A stretch of 19,317 bases of DNA from Metaruminococcus_A gallistercoris. Lineage in GTDB: Bacteria; Bacillota; Clostridia; Oscillospirales; Ruminococcaceae. Positions 12,120 to 19,317 of this stretch are shown in pieces. The notes beneath the pieces are model-generated. The model was not told the origin of the DNA. It saw only the letters and a list, made by a program, of their open reading frames with translations, and ran no database searches. A program made the position numbers and the translations under genes. The DNA lies in assembly GCA_904394975.1 (NCBI GenBank), contig CAJFNQ010000021.1, forward strand, positions 1 to 19,317, in the 5' to 3' direction. Every line of letters begins with the position of its first letter. The first letter of the stretch is position 1.

Positions 12120-14738
12120 ATGGCGAAAAAGGAAACGACCACAGCTGTGCCGGAAATCATTGACACCGTTGAGGCTCTTACCGCAAAAATGGCGGCAATG
12201 AGAGAAGCACAGAAAGTTTTTGCTACCTACACCCAGGAACAGGTAGACAAAATCTTTAAGGCAGCTGCTATGGCTGCAAACCAGCAGCGTATCCCGCTCG
12301 CAAAAATGGCAGTCGCAGAGACTGGCATGGGCGTTGTTGAGGATAAGGTCATCAAAAACCACTATGCTGCTGAGTATATTTACAATGCTTACAAAAACAC
12401 CAAAACCTGCGGTGTGATTGAAGAGGATAAAGCGTTCGGCATCAAAAAGATTGCTGAACCGATCGGTATCATCGGTGCGGTCATCCCGACCACCAACCCG
12501 ACTTCTACCGCGATCTTCAAATGCTTGATCTGCTTGAAGACCAGAAACGCGATCGTCATCAGCCCGCATCCGCGTGCAAAAGGCTGCACCATTGCTGCTG
12601 CGAAAGTTGTTCTGGATGCTGCTGTTAAGGCTGGCGCTCCGGAAGGCATCATCAGTTGGATCGATGTTCCGTCTTTGGAACTCACCAACGAGCTCATGAA
12701 AAATGCGGACACCATTCTTGCAACCGGTGGCCCGGGCATGGTCAAAGCGGCTTACTCTTCTGGTAAACCGGCACTCGGCGTAGGCGCTGGTAACACTCCG
12801 GTTATCATTGATGATACCGCTGATATCAAACTTGCTGTCAACTCCATCATCCATTCCAAGACTTTTGATAATGGTATGATTTGTGCTTCCGAGCAGTCTG
12901 TTACTGTTCTGGAAGGCGTATATGACGCTGTAAAGAAAGAGTTTGCTGACAGAGGCTGCTACTTCCTCAAAGGCGACGAGCTCAACAAGGTCCGTAAGAC
13001 CATCCTTGTAAACGGCGCATTGAATGCAAAGATCGTTGGTCAGTCCGCACACACCATTGCGAAACTCGCAGGCGTAGACGTTCCGGAAACAACCAAGATC
13101 CTCATTGGTGAGGTTGAGTCGGTTGATATTTCCGAAGAGTTCGCTCATGAAAAACTTTCTCCGGTTCTTGCAATGTACAAAGCGAAAGACTTTGACGATG
13201 CAATCGCGAAAGCAGAGCGTCTGGTTGCTGACGGCGGTTATGGTCATACTTCTTCTCTGTATATCCATCCGGCGCAGAAAGAAAAAATGGCAAAACATGC
13301 TGCTGCAATGAAGACCTGCCGTGTTCTTATCAACACCCCGTCTTCTCACGGTGGTATTGGTGACCTGTACAACTTCAAACTTGCTCCGTCTCTGACTCTT
13401 GGCTGCGGCTCCTGGGGCGGAAACTCCGTTTCTGAGAACGTCGGTGTCAAACACCTGATCAATATCAAGACTGTTGCTGAGAGAAGGGAAAATATGCTTT
13501 GGTTTAGAGCTCCTCAAAAAGTTTACTTCAAAAAAGGCTGCATGCCGGTAGCGCTTGATGAACTCGGAACCGTAATGGGCAAAAAGAAAGCCTTCATCGT
13601 CACCGACAGCTTCCTTTACAAAAACGGTTATGTGAAACCGATCGAAGAGAAACTCGATGAGATGGGCATTCAGCACACCTGCTTCTACGATGTTGCTCCA
13701 GACCCGACCCTTGCTTGTGCAAAAGAGGGTACCAAAGCAATGCTCTCCTTCGAGCCTGACTGCATCATCGCCCTGGGCGGTGGTTCCGCAATGGACGCCG
13801 GCAAGATCATGTGGGTCATGTATGAGCATCCGGAAGTTGACTTCCTTGATATGGCGATGCGCTTCATGGATATCCGCAAGAGAGTTTACACCTTCCCGAA
13901 GATGGGCGAGAAAGCATTCTTCGTTGCCATCCCGACCTCTTCCGGTACCGGTTCTGAGGTTACTCCGTTCGCGGTTATTACCGACGAGAGCACCGGCGTA
14001 AAATATCCGCTTGCTGACTATGAGCTCCTGCCGAACATGGCAATCATTGATGCAGACAACATGATGACCCAGCCGAAGGGCCTGACCAGTGCTTCTGGTA
14101 TCGACGCACTGACCCATGCTCTTGAAGCATATGCTTCCATCATGGCGACCGACTACACCGACGGTCTTGCTCTGAAAGCAATGAAGAACATCTTCACCTA
14201 CCTGCCGAGTGCTTACGAGAACGGTGCAAATGATCCGATTGCTCGTGAAAAGATGGCGGATGCTTCCACCATGGCTGGTATGGCGTTTGCAAATGCGTTC
14301 CTCGGTGTCTGCCACTCGATGGCGCACAAACTCGGTGCTTACCATCACCTGCCGCACGGTGTTGCGAATGCGCTGCTCATTACTGAGGTTATGCGCTTCA
14401 ACGCTGCTGAAGTTCCGGCTAAGATGGGTACTTTCCCGCAGTACCAGTATCCGCACTGCCTCGCTCGCTATGCTGAGTGTGCACGCTTCTGCGGCTTCGT
14501 AGGCAAAGATGATAAAGACACTCTTGAGAAATTCATCAAAGGTATTGAAGAACTCAAAGAGAAAGTCGGCATCAAGAAAACCATTGCTGATTACGGCATT
14601 GATGAGAAGACCTTCCTCGATACTTTGGACGAGATGGTTGAAAACGCATTCGATGACCAGTGCACTGGTGCAAACCCGAGATATCCGCTCATGAGCGAGA
14701 TCAAAGAGATGTACCTGAAAGCATATTATGGCAAATAA
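12120..14738 (+). CDS. adhE: Bifunctional acetaldehyde/alcohol dehydrogenase (872 aa)
   Basis: A fused enzyme that reduces acetyl-CoA to acetaldehyde and then ethanol, using two NADH per acetyl unit. The N-terminal half is a CoA-acylating aldehyde dehydrogenase with catalytic Cys near residue 255 (NGMICASEQ). The C-terminal half is an iron-dependent alcohol dehydrogenase with GGGSAMDAGK (about 553-562), IPTSSGTGSEVTPF, GIDALTHALEAYAS and CHSMAHKLGAYHHLPHG, which supply nucleotide and iron ligands. It is full length. AAGGAGG precedes the ATG by a few bases. Codon use is strongly biased (highly expressed-gene style). The promoter carries two Rex-like boxes, so transcription probably follows the NADH/NAD+ ratio. 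A strong terminator follows. It pairs with PflB as the ethanol branch of mixed-acid fermentation. It assembles into spirosome filaments in other bacteria. Confidence 0.98.
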   Translation: MAKKETTTAVPEIIDTVEALTAKMAAMREAQKVFATYTQEQVDKIFKAAAMAANQQRIPLAKMAVAETGMGVVEDKVIKNHYAAEYIYNAYKNTKTCGVIEEDKAFGIKKIAEPIGIIGAVIPTTNPTSTAIFKCLICLKTRNAIVISPHPRAKGCTIAAAKVVLDAAVKAGAPEGIISWIDVPSLELTNELMKNADTILATGGPGMVKAAYSSGKPALGVGAGNTPVIIDDTADIKLAVNSIIHSKTFDNGMICASEQSVTVLEGVYDAVKKEFADRGCYFLKGDELNKVRKTILVNGALNAKIVGQSAHTIAKLAGVDVPETTKILIGEVESVDISEEFAHEKLSPVLAMYKAKDFDDAIAKAERLVADGGYGHTSSLYIHPAQKEKMAKHAAAMKTCRVLINTPSSHGGIGDLYNFKLAPSLTLGCGSWGGNSVSENVGVKHLINIKTVAERRENMLWFRAPQKVYFKKGCMPVALDELGTVMGKKKAFIVTDSFLYKNGYVKPIEEKLDEMGIQHTCFYDVAPDPTLACAKEGTKAMLSFEPDCIIALGGGSAMDAGKIMWVMYEHPEVDFLDMAMRFMDIRKRVYTFPKMGEKAFFVAIPTSSGTGSEVTPFAVITDESTGVKYPLADYELLPNMAIIDADNMMTQPKGLTSASGIDALTHALEAYASIMATDYTDGLALKAMKNIFTYLPSAYENGANDPIAREKMADASTMAGMAFANAFLGVCHSMAHKLGAYHHLPHGVANALLITEVMRFNAAEVPAKMGTFPQYQYPHCLARYAECARFCGFVGKDDKDTLEKFIKGIEELKEKVGIKKTIADYGIDEKTFLDTLDEMVENAFDDQCTGANPRYPLMSEIKEMYLKAYYGK

Positions 14739-14752
14739 TTGACTCTTCGCTG

Positions 14753-14796
14753 CAGCGGAAGAACTAAGTGGTTCTTCCGCTGTTTGTTTTTATTTT
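14753..14796 (+). terminator. Strong intrinsic terminator after adhE
   Basis: CAGCGGAAGAAC (14753-14764) pairs perfectly with GTTCTTCCGCTG (14771-14782) around TAAGTG, followed by TTTGTTTTTATTTT. A 12-bp stem with a long T-tract 14 bases after the adhE stop. Confidence 0.92.
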
Positions 14797-14873
14797 ACCT
14801 TCTGATTTTGTGTAAGCAGTATAAACCAGTTTTAAAACAGAGTGGCGCTTTTGGGAAACACGCACAAAAATAG

Positions 14874-14893
14874 TTTTGTTAAATTTAACAAAA
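14874..14893. promoter_or_regulatory. 20-bp perfect palindrome upstream of the kinase promoter
   Basis: TTTTGTTAAATTTAACAAAA is self-complementary over 20 bases and ends 5 bases before the weak -35 at 14899. It contains TTGTTAA and TTAACAA, the half-sites of Rex boxes, but separated by 2 bases instead of 4. It looks like an operator. The binding protein is unknown. Confidence 0.55.
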
Positions 14894-14898
14894 TGACC

Positions 14899-14927
14899 TA
14901 GATAATTTTGAAATATTCTGGTATAAT
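14899..14927 (+). promoter_or_regulatory. Promoter of the APH-fold kinase gene
   Basis: TATAAT (14922-14927) preceded by TGG (extended -10), with a weak TAGATA at 17 bases as -35. The predicted start is near 14934, about 48 bases before the ATG. Confidence 0.65.
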
Positions 14928-14981
14928 GATGATGAAATCAACCGCAGGAGATATTATTGCGGCATGGAAGGAGCCTAAACT

Positions 14982-15731
14982 ATGGAAAATTGCAAATTGA
15001 TCTTTGAGCGTCCACATAAACAGGTCTTTACTGACGGAACAAAAGTATACAAGGTGTTTGACGAAACATTTCCGGAATCCAACGTGTTCAATGAGGCGTT
15101 GAATCAGATCCGTGCGCAGGAAACTGGGTTGAATGTTCCGAAGGTTCACGAGGTAACCATGATTGATGGAAAATGGACCATCGTTATGGACTATGTACCG
15201 GGTAAAACATTGGAACAGCTTGCTGCGGAACATCCGGAAAAAATGGATGAATATATTGACAAGATGGTTGAAATCCAGATGGAAATTCACAGCAAACGTG
15301 CACCGCATCTGAACCGTCTGCGTGAGAAAATGCACAATGCAATCTCCAGTCTGAAGATTGACCCTTCCATTCGTTATGAGCTGCATAGCCGTCTGGATGC
15401 TGCTCCGAAGCATTATAAAGTTTGCCATGGCGATTTAGTCCCCAGCAATATTATTCTGGATGACGATGGCAATGCTCACATCATTGACTGGTCCCATGCG
15501 GTACAGGGAAATGGTAGTTCGGATACTGCCAGAACCTATATGTATTTCCGTATGGAAGGTAAAGATGAAGTTGCTGAAAAGTACCTGAAGAAGGTTTGCA
15601 TCAAAACTGATGTTGCCCGTCAGTACATTGAACAGTGGCTTCCGGTGGTTGCTGCGTTCCAGCTTTCCAGAAACATCCCGGGCGAGGAGGAATTCTTGAA
15701 ATCCTGGCTCGATATCATCAGCTTTGAATAA
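14982..15731 (+). CDS. APH/choline-kinase-fold phosphotransferase (249 aa)
   Basis: A small-molecule kinase of the aminoglycoside phosphotransferase/choline kinase fold. The catalytic loop is HGD at residues 149-151 with Asn156 (CHGDLVPSNIILD), and the metal-binding Asp is in IIDW at 167-170. An N-lobe lysine is near residue 24 (YKVF). Real resistance enzymes of this type are longer and plasmid-borne; here chromosomal context and a 249-residue size argue for a housekeeping substrate such as a sugar, choline or amino alcohol, but this cannot be settled. The start follows GGAAGGAG by 8 bases. It is a single-gene unit with an own promoter, a Rex-like palindrome just upstream and a terminator. 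It lacks membrane segments and a signal peptide. Confidence 0.82.
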   Translation: MENCKLIFERPHKQVFTDGTKVYKVFDETFPESNVFNEALNQIRAQETGLNVPKVHEVTMIDGKWTIVMDYVPGKTLEQLAAEHPEKMDEYIDKMVEIQMEIHSKRAPHLNRLREKMHNAISSLKIDPSIRYELHSRLDAAPKHYKVCHGDLVPSNIILDDDGNAHIIDWSHAVQGNGSSDTARTYMYFRMEGKDEVAEKYLKKVCIKTDVARQYIEQWLPVVAAFQLSRNIPGEEEFLKSWLDIISFE

Positions 15732-15742
15732 TCGTTTTCAGG

Positions 15743-15770
15743 GCCCCGTGTTTTACACGGGGCTTTTTTA
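15743..15770 (+). terminator. Terminator after the kinase gene
   Basis: GCCCCGTGT (15743-15751) pairs with ACACGGGGC (15755-15763) around TTT, followed by TTTTTTA. It lies 11 bases after the stop codon. Confidence 0.9.
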
Positions 15771-16062
15771 TTTGGATTTGCGGTACGGAATAAGCAGTCT
15801 GCTTCGTGTAAAAGTAGAATAATCGGATATCTTTTGAATTTTGCATTTGTTATCTTAAAACACATGAGAAAAATGGTTTTGCTAAGTTGCTGAAAGACAT
15901 GTGATCTTCCTGAAAAACAACATAAATGTGGCAAAAGCAAAGAAAATACTTTGGTTGAATCTGTGCGATGTGATGAATTTTTCAAAAGCACTTGTGAGGG
16001 AATCCAACAGATGATAAGATAACTTTTGGATTTTAAGTGAAGTTGTGTTGGGAGATGTTGCA
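15771..16062 (+). other. Intergenic stretch before the second MATE gene
   Basis: About 290 bases, A/T-rich, with no convincing gene on either strand. Its last 70 bases hold a probable promoter and the ribosome site of the MATE gene. No known RNA motif was recognised. Confidence 0.5.
15992..16020 (+). promoter_or_regulatory. Probable promoter of the second MATE gene
   Basis: TTGTGA (15992-15997), a 17-base spacer, then TAAGAT (16015-16020). Each hexamer matches four of six consensus positions, so this is a moderate candidate. The start would fall near 16027. Confidence 0.5.
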
Positions 16063-17442
16063 GTGACCAGAGATTTAACGAAAGGAAGCCCGGCAAAGCT
16101 GATTGTGTTTTTTACATTGCCGTTGTTGATCGGAAATGTATTTCAGCAGTTTTATAATATGGCGGATACGTTTATCGTAGGTCGTACGATTGGGCCGGAT
16201 GCGCTGGCAGCGGTTGGCTGTACCGGCAGTATTATGTTTTTTATCATCGGATTTGCTCAGGGAATTACATCCGGGCTTTCTATTGTCATCTCTCAGCGCT
16301 TTGGCGCCGGAGATGAAGAAGGCGTACGCCGTAGTTTTGCGACCAGTACATTGATCTGCATTGTCACAACAGTTGTTTTGACTGCGATCAGTGTGGTGCT
16401 GACCCGGCCGATTCTGGAATTAATGCAGACGCCTTCGGATATCATTGACGATGCTTACAGCTATCTGGTGGTGATTTTCGCCGGCATTGGCGCCTCTATC
16501 CTGTTCAACTTTCTTTCCAATGTCATCCGTGCGCTGGGAGACAGCCGCACGCCGCTTATCTTTTTGGTGATTGCCAGCGCACTGAATGTGGTTTTGGACT
16601 TCGTTCTCATTGTATACGGGCATATGGGGGTTGCCGGAGCAGGTGTGGCGACCGTGATTGCGCAGGTTGTTTCGGGTTTGTTGTGCATTGTTTACATTGT
16701 TAAACGGTTCCCTATTCTACATATCCGCCGCAGTGACTGGAGGCAGTCGAAGGAACAGATTTATCTCCACCTCCGGCTTGGCCTGCCTATGGGATTTCAG
16801 GCCTCCATTATATCCATTGGTACAATTTCCGTTCAAATTGCGCTGAATACCTTGGGGACGACATCGGTCGCGGCATATACTGCTGCGTCTAAGATTGATA
16901 ACCTCTGTACCATGCCGAGCCAGTCATTTGGTGTGGCGATGGCGACGTATACAGCACAGAATTACGGCGCGAATTTAATGGACCGAATTCGAGTGGGCGT
17001 TCGGCGCTGCTGTGTGATCTCCGGTGTTGTCAGCGCGCTGCTTGGGGTAATGAACATTCTGTTTGGCAAATATCTGGTGGAATTGTTTGTTGGCGCGGAC
17101 GGTACGGCTGAAATCGTTTCTCTGGCGCAGATCATGCTTACCATGAACGGTATCTGCTATGTGTTTCTTGCACTGCTGTTTATTTACCGAAGCACGCTTC
17201 AGGGAATCGGAAAAAGTTTTATACCAACGGTTTCAGGCGTGATAGAGCTGGTGATCCGTATTTTTGCGGCGTTCGTTTTGGTCGCGGTCATGGGCTTTAC
17301 CGGTGCATGTCTGGCAAACTGCATGGCGTGGGTGGGTGCCTGTATCTTCCTGTGCATTACCTATTATATAACCATGCATAAACTCTTTCGCCGTCCGGCA
17401 TATGAAATTCCGAAACCGGTCAATCAGGAAAACCGGGAATAA
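16063..17442 (+). CDS. MATE-family multidrug/Na+ efflux transporter (459 aa)
   Basis: A 12-helix MATE antiporter of the DinF/NorM-like Firmicute group. It opens with MTRDLTKGSPAKLIVFFTLP then LLIGNVFQQFYNMADTFIVG, the family signature of the first two helices, and its second repeat begins near LRLGLPMGFQASIISIGTIS with SQSFGVAMATYTAQNYGA. GTG 16063 is preferred over GTG 16045 because GGGAG (16050-16054) lies 8 bases before it. The substrate is unknown. It stands alone, with no regulator gene adjacent, and shares only family-level similarity with the MATE gene at 4376, so the two are not a recent duplication. A hairpin with an embedded promoter follows the gene. Confidence 0.92.
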   Translation: MTRDLTKGSPAKLIVFFTLPLLIGNVFQQFYNMADTFIVGRTIGPDALAAVGCTGSIMFFIIGFAQGITSGLSIVISQRFGAGDEEGVRRSFATSTLICIVTTVVLTAISVVLTRPILELMQTPSDIIDDAYSYLVVIFAGIGASILFNFLSNVIRALGDSRTPLIFLVIASALNVVLDFVLIVYGHMGVAGAGVATVIAQVVSGLLCIVYIVKRFPILHIRRSDWRQSKEQIYLHLRLGLPMGFQASIISIGTISVQIALNTLGTTSVAAYTAASKIDNLCTMPSQSFGVAMATYTAQNYGANLMDRIRVGVRRCCVISGVVSALLGVMNILFGKYLVELFVGADGTAEIVSLAQIMLTMNGICYVFLALLFIYRSTLQGIGKSFIPTVSGVIELVIRIFAAFVLVAVMGFTGACLANCMAWVGACIFLCITYYITMHKLFRRPAYEIPKPVNQENRE

Positions 17443-17477
17443 TTGACAGCCCGGCACACAGTTTTTTGGCTAATGAT

Positions 17478-17516
17478 AAAAGCAGGATCGTCCTCTTGAC
17501 AAACGGTCCTGCTTTT
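17478..17516 (+). terminator. Terminator after the second MATE gene
   Basis: AAAAGCAGGATCG (17478-17490) pairs with CGGTCCTGCTTTT (17504-17516) with one G-U pair; the loop is 13 bases. The T-rich 3' arm serves as the T-tract. The hairpin also contains the -35 and spacer of the next promoter. Confidence 0.75.
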
Positions 17517-17524
17517 TGTATAAT
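17496..17524 (+). promoter_or_regulatory. Perfect consensus sigma-A promoter inside the MATE terminator
   Basis: TTGACA (17496-17501), a 17-base spacer, TATAAT (17519-17524). The -35 lies in the loop of the preceding terminator hairpin and the spacer includes its 3' arm. The predicted start is near 17531. Confidence 0.85.
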
Positions 17525-17562
17525 GACATCGTAATTTTTCTTTGAAGAAAGGACTATAATTT

Positions 17563-17634
17563 ATGGATAACGACGGCAGTACCGATCGAAGTAACAGCTG
17601 CTGCGAAAACATAAGATTCAAACAGAATGAATAA
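17563..17634 (+). CDS. Putative 23-residue peptide on its own short transcript
   Basis: A 23-codon frame, beginning MDNDGSTDRSN, with an SCC triplet in the middle and ending FKQNE, stops at TAA 17634. GAAAGGA (17547-17553) lies 9 bases upstream of ATG 17563. A perfect sigma-A promoter begins transcription about 32 bases before it, and a strong terminator follows the stop by 2 bases. The peptide is polar, without a membrane segment or signal sequence, and not similar to any peptide family I recognise. The compact promoter-ribosome site-ORF-terminator layout supports a real transcript, but it could be a small RNA in which the frame is incidental, or a leader of the CNNM gene downstream. Confidence 0.4.
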   Translation: MDNDGSTDRSNSCCENIRFKQNE

Positions 17635-17636
17635 AA

Positions 17637-17685
17637 GGCATGACCTGCGTTTTTAAACGTCGGGTTATGTCTTTTTGTGTTTTTT
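17637..17685 (+). terminator. Strong terminator after the 23-codon ORF
   Basis: GGCATGACCTG (17637-17647) pairs with CGGGTTATGTC (17661-17671) including three G-U pairs. The inner CGTT/AACG extends the stem past a one-base bulge to a four-base loop. TTTTTGTGTTTTTT follows. It ends about 40 bases before the next gene's start. Confidence 0.82.
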
Positions 17686-17724
17686 GCAGGCAAAACGATT
17701 CTTAATATTGAAGGAGTGTTTTAT

Positions 17725-19071
17725 TTGGATTCCATCCCACAACAATTGCTGCTGCAGGTTTTGCTCATTCTGCTTAATGCGTTTTTTGCTGCCACCGAAA
17801 TTGCCGTGATTTCATTAAATCCGGCAAAGCTTCGGAAACAATATGAAGACGGAGACAAAAAAGCGGGTCGTCTGCTGAAAATGGTGGAACAGCCCGCAGG
17901 GTTTCTTTCTACCATACAAATCGGAATCACGCTGGCCGGCTTTCTGGGAAGTGCCTTTGCTGCAGAAAATTTTTCCGATTACCTTGTTTCTTGGATTTAT
18001 GACGATCTTGGGTTCCATGGCATTTCAATCGGCGCGCTGGATACACTGTCTGTCATTGTTATTACCATCATTCTGTCTTACTTCACATTGATTTTAGGCG
18101 AGCTGGTCCCCAAACGGATCGCTATGCAGAAATCAATGGAGGTCGCTAAAATCTCCAGCGGTGTTGTATCCGCTGTTGCGTTTGTGATGAAGCCGATCGT
18201 CTGGTTCCTTTCTTTTTCCACCAACCTGGTGCTGCGGTTGCTTCGCTTGAAAACAGAGGCAGAAGATGAAACAGTAACAGAAGATGAGATTCGTATGATG
18301 GTTGATCTTGGCGAGGAAAAAGGAACCATTGATACTGGTGAAAAAGAATGGATTCAAAATATTTTTGAGTTTGACGATACTTCTGTTTGCGACGCTATGA
18401 CCCGTCAGCCGGATGTTGAAATGTTTTCTGTTGACACTCCTCCGGACGAGATAACCGAGATCATCCGCAAAACCGGTCTTTCTCGTTTTCCGGTCTACGG
18501 AGAGGATGTTAACGATGTTTTGGGTATTTTGAACGCCCGTGAGTTCCTTCTGAATCAAACCGGCAAACAGCCGAAACCACTGCGTGAATTGCTTCGCCCG
18601 GCGTACTTTGTGCCGGAAACCATCCATACGGATGATTTGTTCCGCGATATGCAGCAGAAAAAAGTGCATATTGCAGTTGTGATCGATGAATACGGAGAGA
18701 TGAGTGGCATTATTACCGTTGAAGATCTGCTTGAAGAGATCGTAGGCAATATTTACGATGAATTCGACCCGGCAGAAGGGCCGGAAATCGAGCAACTGGA
18801 AGAAAATCTCTGGCGGGTTTCCGGCGGAGTCGACATTGACACCCTTGCGCAAACCCTCAAAATCACTATCCCTGAAGATGTGGAGTACGATACGGTCGGT
18901 GGAATGGTATTCAGCCAGCTGCACACCATTCCGCAGGACAACACGCAGCCGGAAGTAGAGGTCAACGGTCTGAAACTTTGTGTTCAGCGGATTGAGAACC
19001 GCAGAATTGAGAAGGTGCTGATTCGGAAACTGCCGGCTGATGAAAAAACGAATCCGCCGAAGGATGAATAG
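17725..19071 (+). CDS. CNNM/CorC-type (hemolysin C-like) membrane protein with CBS domains (448 aa)
   Basis: An integral membrane protein of the CNNM/HlyC/CorC superfamily, associated with Mg2+ or other divalent-cation export. The N-terminal DUF21 domain (about 1-190) has three to four helices, with FFAATEIAVISLN and LGELVPKRIAMQ, its signature. A pair of CBS domains follows (about 215-335, VCDAMTRQPDVEMF, SRFPVYGE, VHIAVVIDEYGEMSGIITVEDLLEEIVG) and then a CorC_HlyC domain (about 350-430, VSGGVDIDTL, YDTVGGMV). TTG 17725 is chosen because GAAGGAG (17709-17715 region) lies about 8 bases upstream. The longer frame from 17677 would begin inside the terminator. No adjacent partner gene is visible. 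Despite the hemolysin name it is probably a housekeeping ion transporter. Confidence 0.93.
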   Translation: MDSIPQQLLLQVLLILLNAFFAATEIAVISLNPAKLRKQYEDGDKKAGRLLKMVEQPAGFLSTIQIGITLAGFLGSAFAAENFSDYLVSWIYDDLGFHGISIGALDTLSVIVITIILSYFTLILGELVPKRIAMQKSMEVAKISSGVVSAVAFVMKPIVWFLSFSTNLVLRLLRLKTEAEDETVTEDEIRMMVDLGEEKGTIDTGEKEWIQNIFEFDDTSVCDAMTRQPDVEMFSVDTPPDEITEIIRKTGLSRFPVYGEDVNDVLGILNAREFLLNQTGKQPKPLRELLRPAYFVPETIHTDDLFRDMQQKKVHIAVVIDEYGEMSGIITVEDLLEEIVGNIYDEFDPAEGPEIEQLEENLWRVSGGVDIDTLAQTLKITIPEDVEYDTVGGMVFSQLHTIPQDNTQPEVEVNGLKLCVQRIENRRIEKVLIRKLPADEKTNPPKDE

Positions 19072-19268
19072 TTTATGGGTAAACGGGCTGTTTTCAGTAA
19101 ACTGAGAAAGGCTGGGCAGTGTTTTTAACCGGATGAATGGTTTGCCGAACGGGCGTATGTGCTGCCATCCGGGCTCTGCTTCCGGTCTTGCGCCCACCTG
19201 CTGTTTACCAAAATAAAAAAGCCGCCGGAAATGAACCGAACCAGTAAAAACGGACAATAGACAAAAAG
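19072..19268. other. Gene-free stretch after the CNNM/CorC gene
   Basis: About 200 bases without a convincing gene. CCGGATG (19129-19135) can pair with CATCCGG (19166-19172) over a 30-base interior. A clear T-tailed terminator for the CNNM gene was not found. Confidence 0.4.
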
Positions 19269-19317
19269 CCCCTTGATGTAGGAAAATAAAAGTACTACAT
19301 CAGGGGGTATTGTTATG
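19269..19317 (+). mobile_element. Possible left end of an IS200/IS605-type element, cut by window edge
   Basis: A 13-bp stem (19269-19281 with 19295-19307, one G-U pair) encloses a 13-base A-rich loop. Its 3' arm contains AGGGGG, 7 bases before ATG 19315-19317, the last bases of the window. So the ribosome site of the next gene would be hidden in the stem. A subterminal hairpin that blocks the tnpA ribosome site is described for IS200. On the minus strand the same stem ends in TTTTTG, so a plain terminator for a gene arriving from the right is the alternative. The coding part is outside the window. Confidence 0.3.

Noticed and set aside
11988..14456. 822-codon open frame antisense to adhE
   Set aside because: It is a shadow of adhE, whose strongly biased codon use avoids codons that would read as stops on the other strand. 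It has no Shine-Dalgarno, and the translation has no domain pattern. adhE itself is unmistakable.
18133..19257. 374-codon antisense frame over the CNNM/CorC gene
   Set aside because: It is fully explained by the plus-strand gene with its DUF21 and CBS motifs. No promoter or ribosome site was seen for the antisense frame.

Overview
The window reads as chromosome of an anaerobic, low-to-mid-GC Firmicute, most likely a Clostridia member close to the Ruminococcaceae/Oscillospiraceae. This is inferred from the pyruvate formate-lyase pair, an AdhE with Rex-type operators, DUF4317 and DUF1284 proteins, Gram-positive Shine-Dalgarno sites, and frequent GTG/TTG starts. No rRNA, tRNA or CRISPR array was seen.

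Layout. (1) 1-1432, plus strand: three tandem, diverged copies of a small acidic protein with a near-invariant C-terminus, two of them preceded by stubs that look like polymorphic-toxin tips. This resembles the immunity tail of a toxin locus whose main gene lies to the left. (2) 1757-4143, minus strand: a PadR regulator overlapping a DUF1048 gene broken by one in-frame TGA, then a DUF4317-DUF1284 operon. (3) 4376-7178, plus strand: a MATE transporter behind a perfect sigma-A promoter, then a zinc alcohol dehydrogenase. (4) 7322-10442, minus strand: pflA-pflB behind a strong promoter and a ZTP (pfl-motif) riboswitch with its own terminator. (5) 10681-11838, plus strand: a GtrA-like membrane protein and a DUF2461 protein. 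(6) 11914-14782, plus strand: adhE flanked by two Rex-like boxes and a strong terminator. (7) 14874-15770: an APH-fold kinase behind a 20-bp palindrome that carries Rex-like half-sites. (8) 16063-17516: a second MATE transporter. (9) 17496-17690: a short transcript unit with a perfect promoter, a 23-residue ORF and a strong terminator. (10) 17725-19071: a CNNM/CorC-type membrane protein with CBS domains. (11) 19269-19317: a hairpin covering a Shine-Dalgarno just before an ATG at the window edge, possibly the left end of an IS200/IS605-type element.

How it works together. PflB makes acetyl-CoA and formate from pyruvate, PflA installs its glycyl radical, and AdhE reduces acetyl-CoA to ethanol while regenerating NAD+. 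The sequence places PFL under control of a folate/purine alarmone and AdhE under NADH/NAD+ control. The most novel-looking parts are the toxin-immunity array at the left edge, the stand-alone 23-codon transcript near 17.5 kb, and the Rex-like palindrome before the kinase gene.
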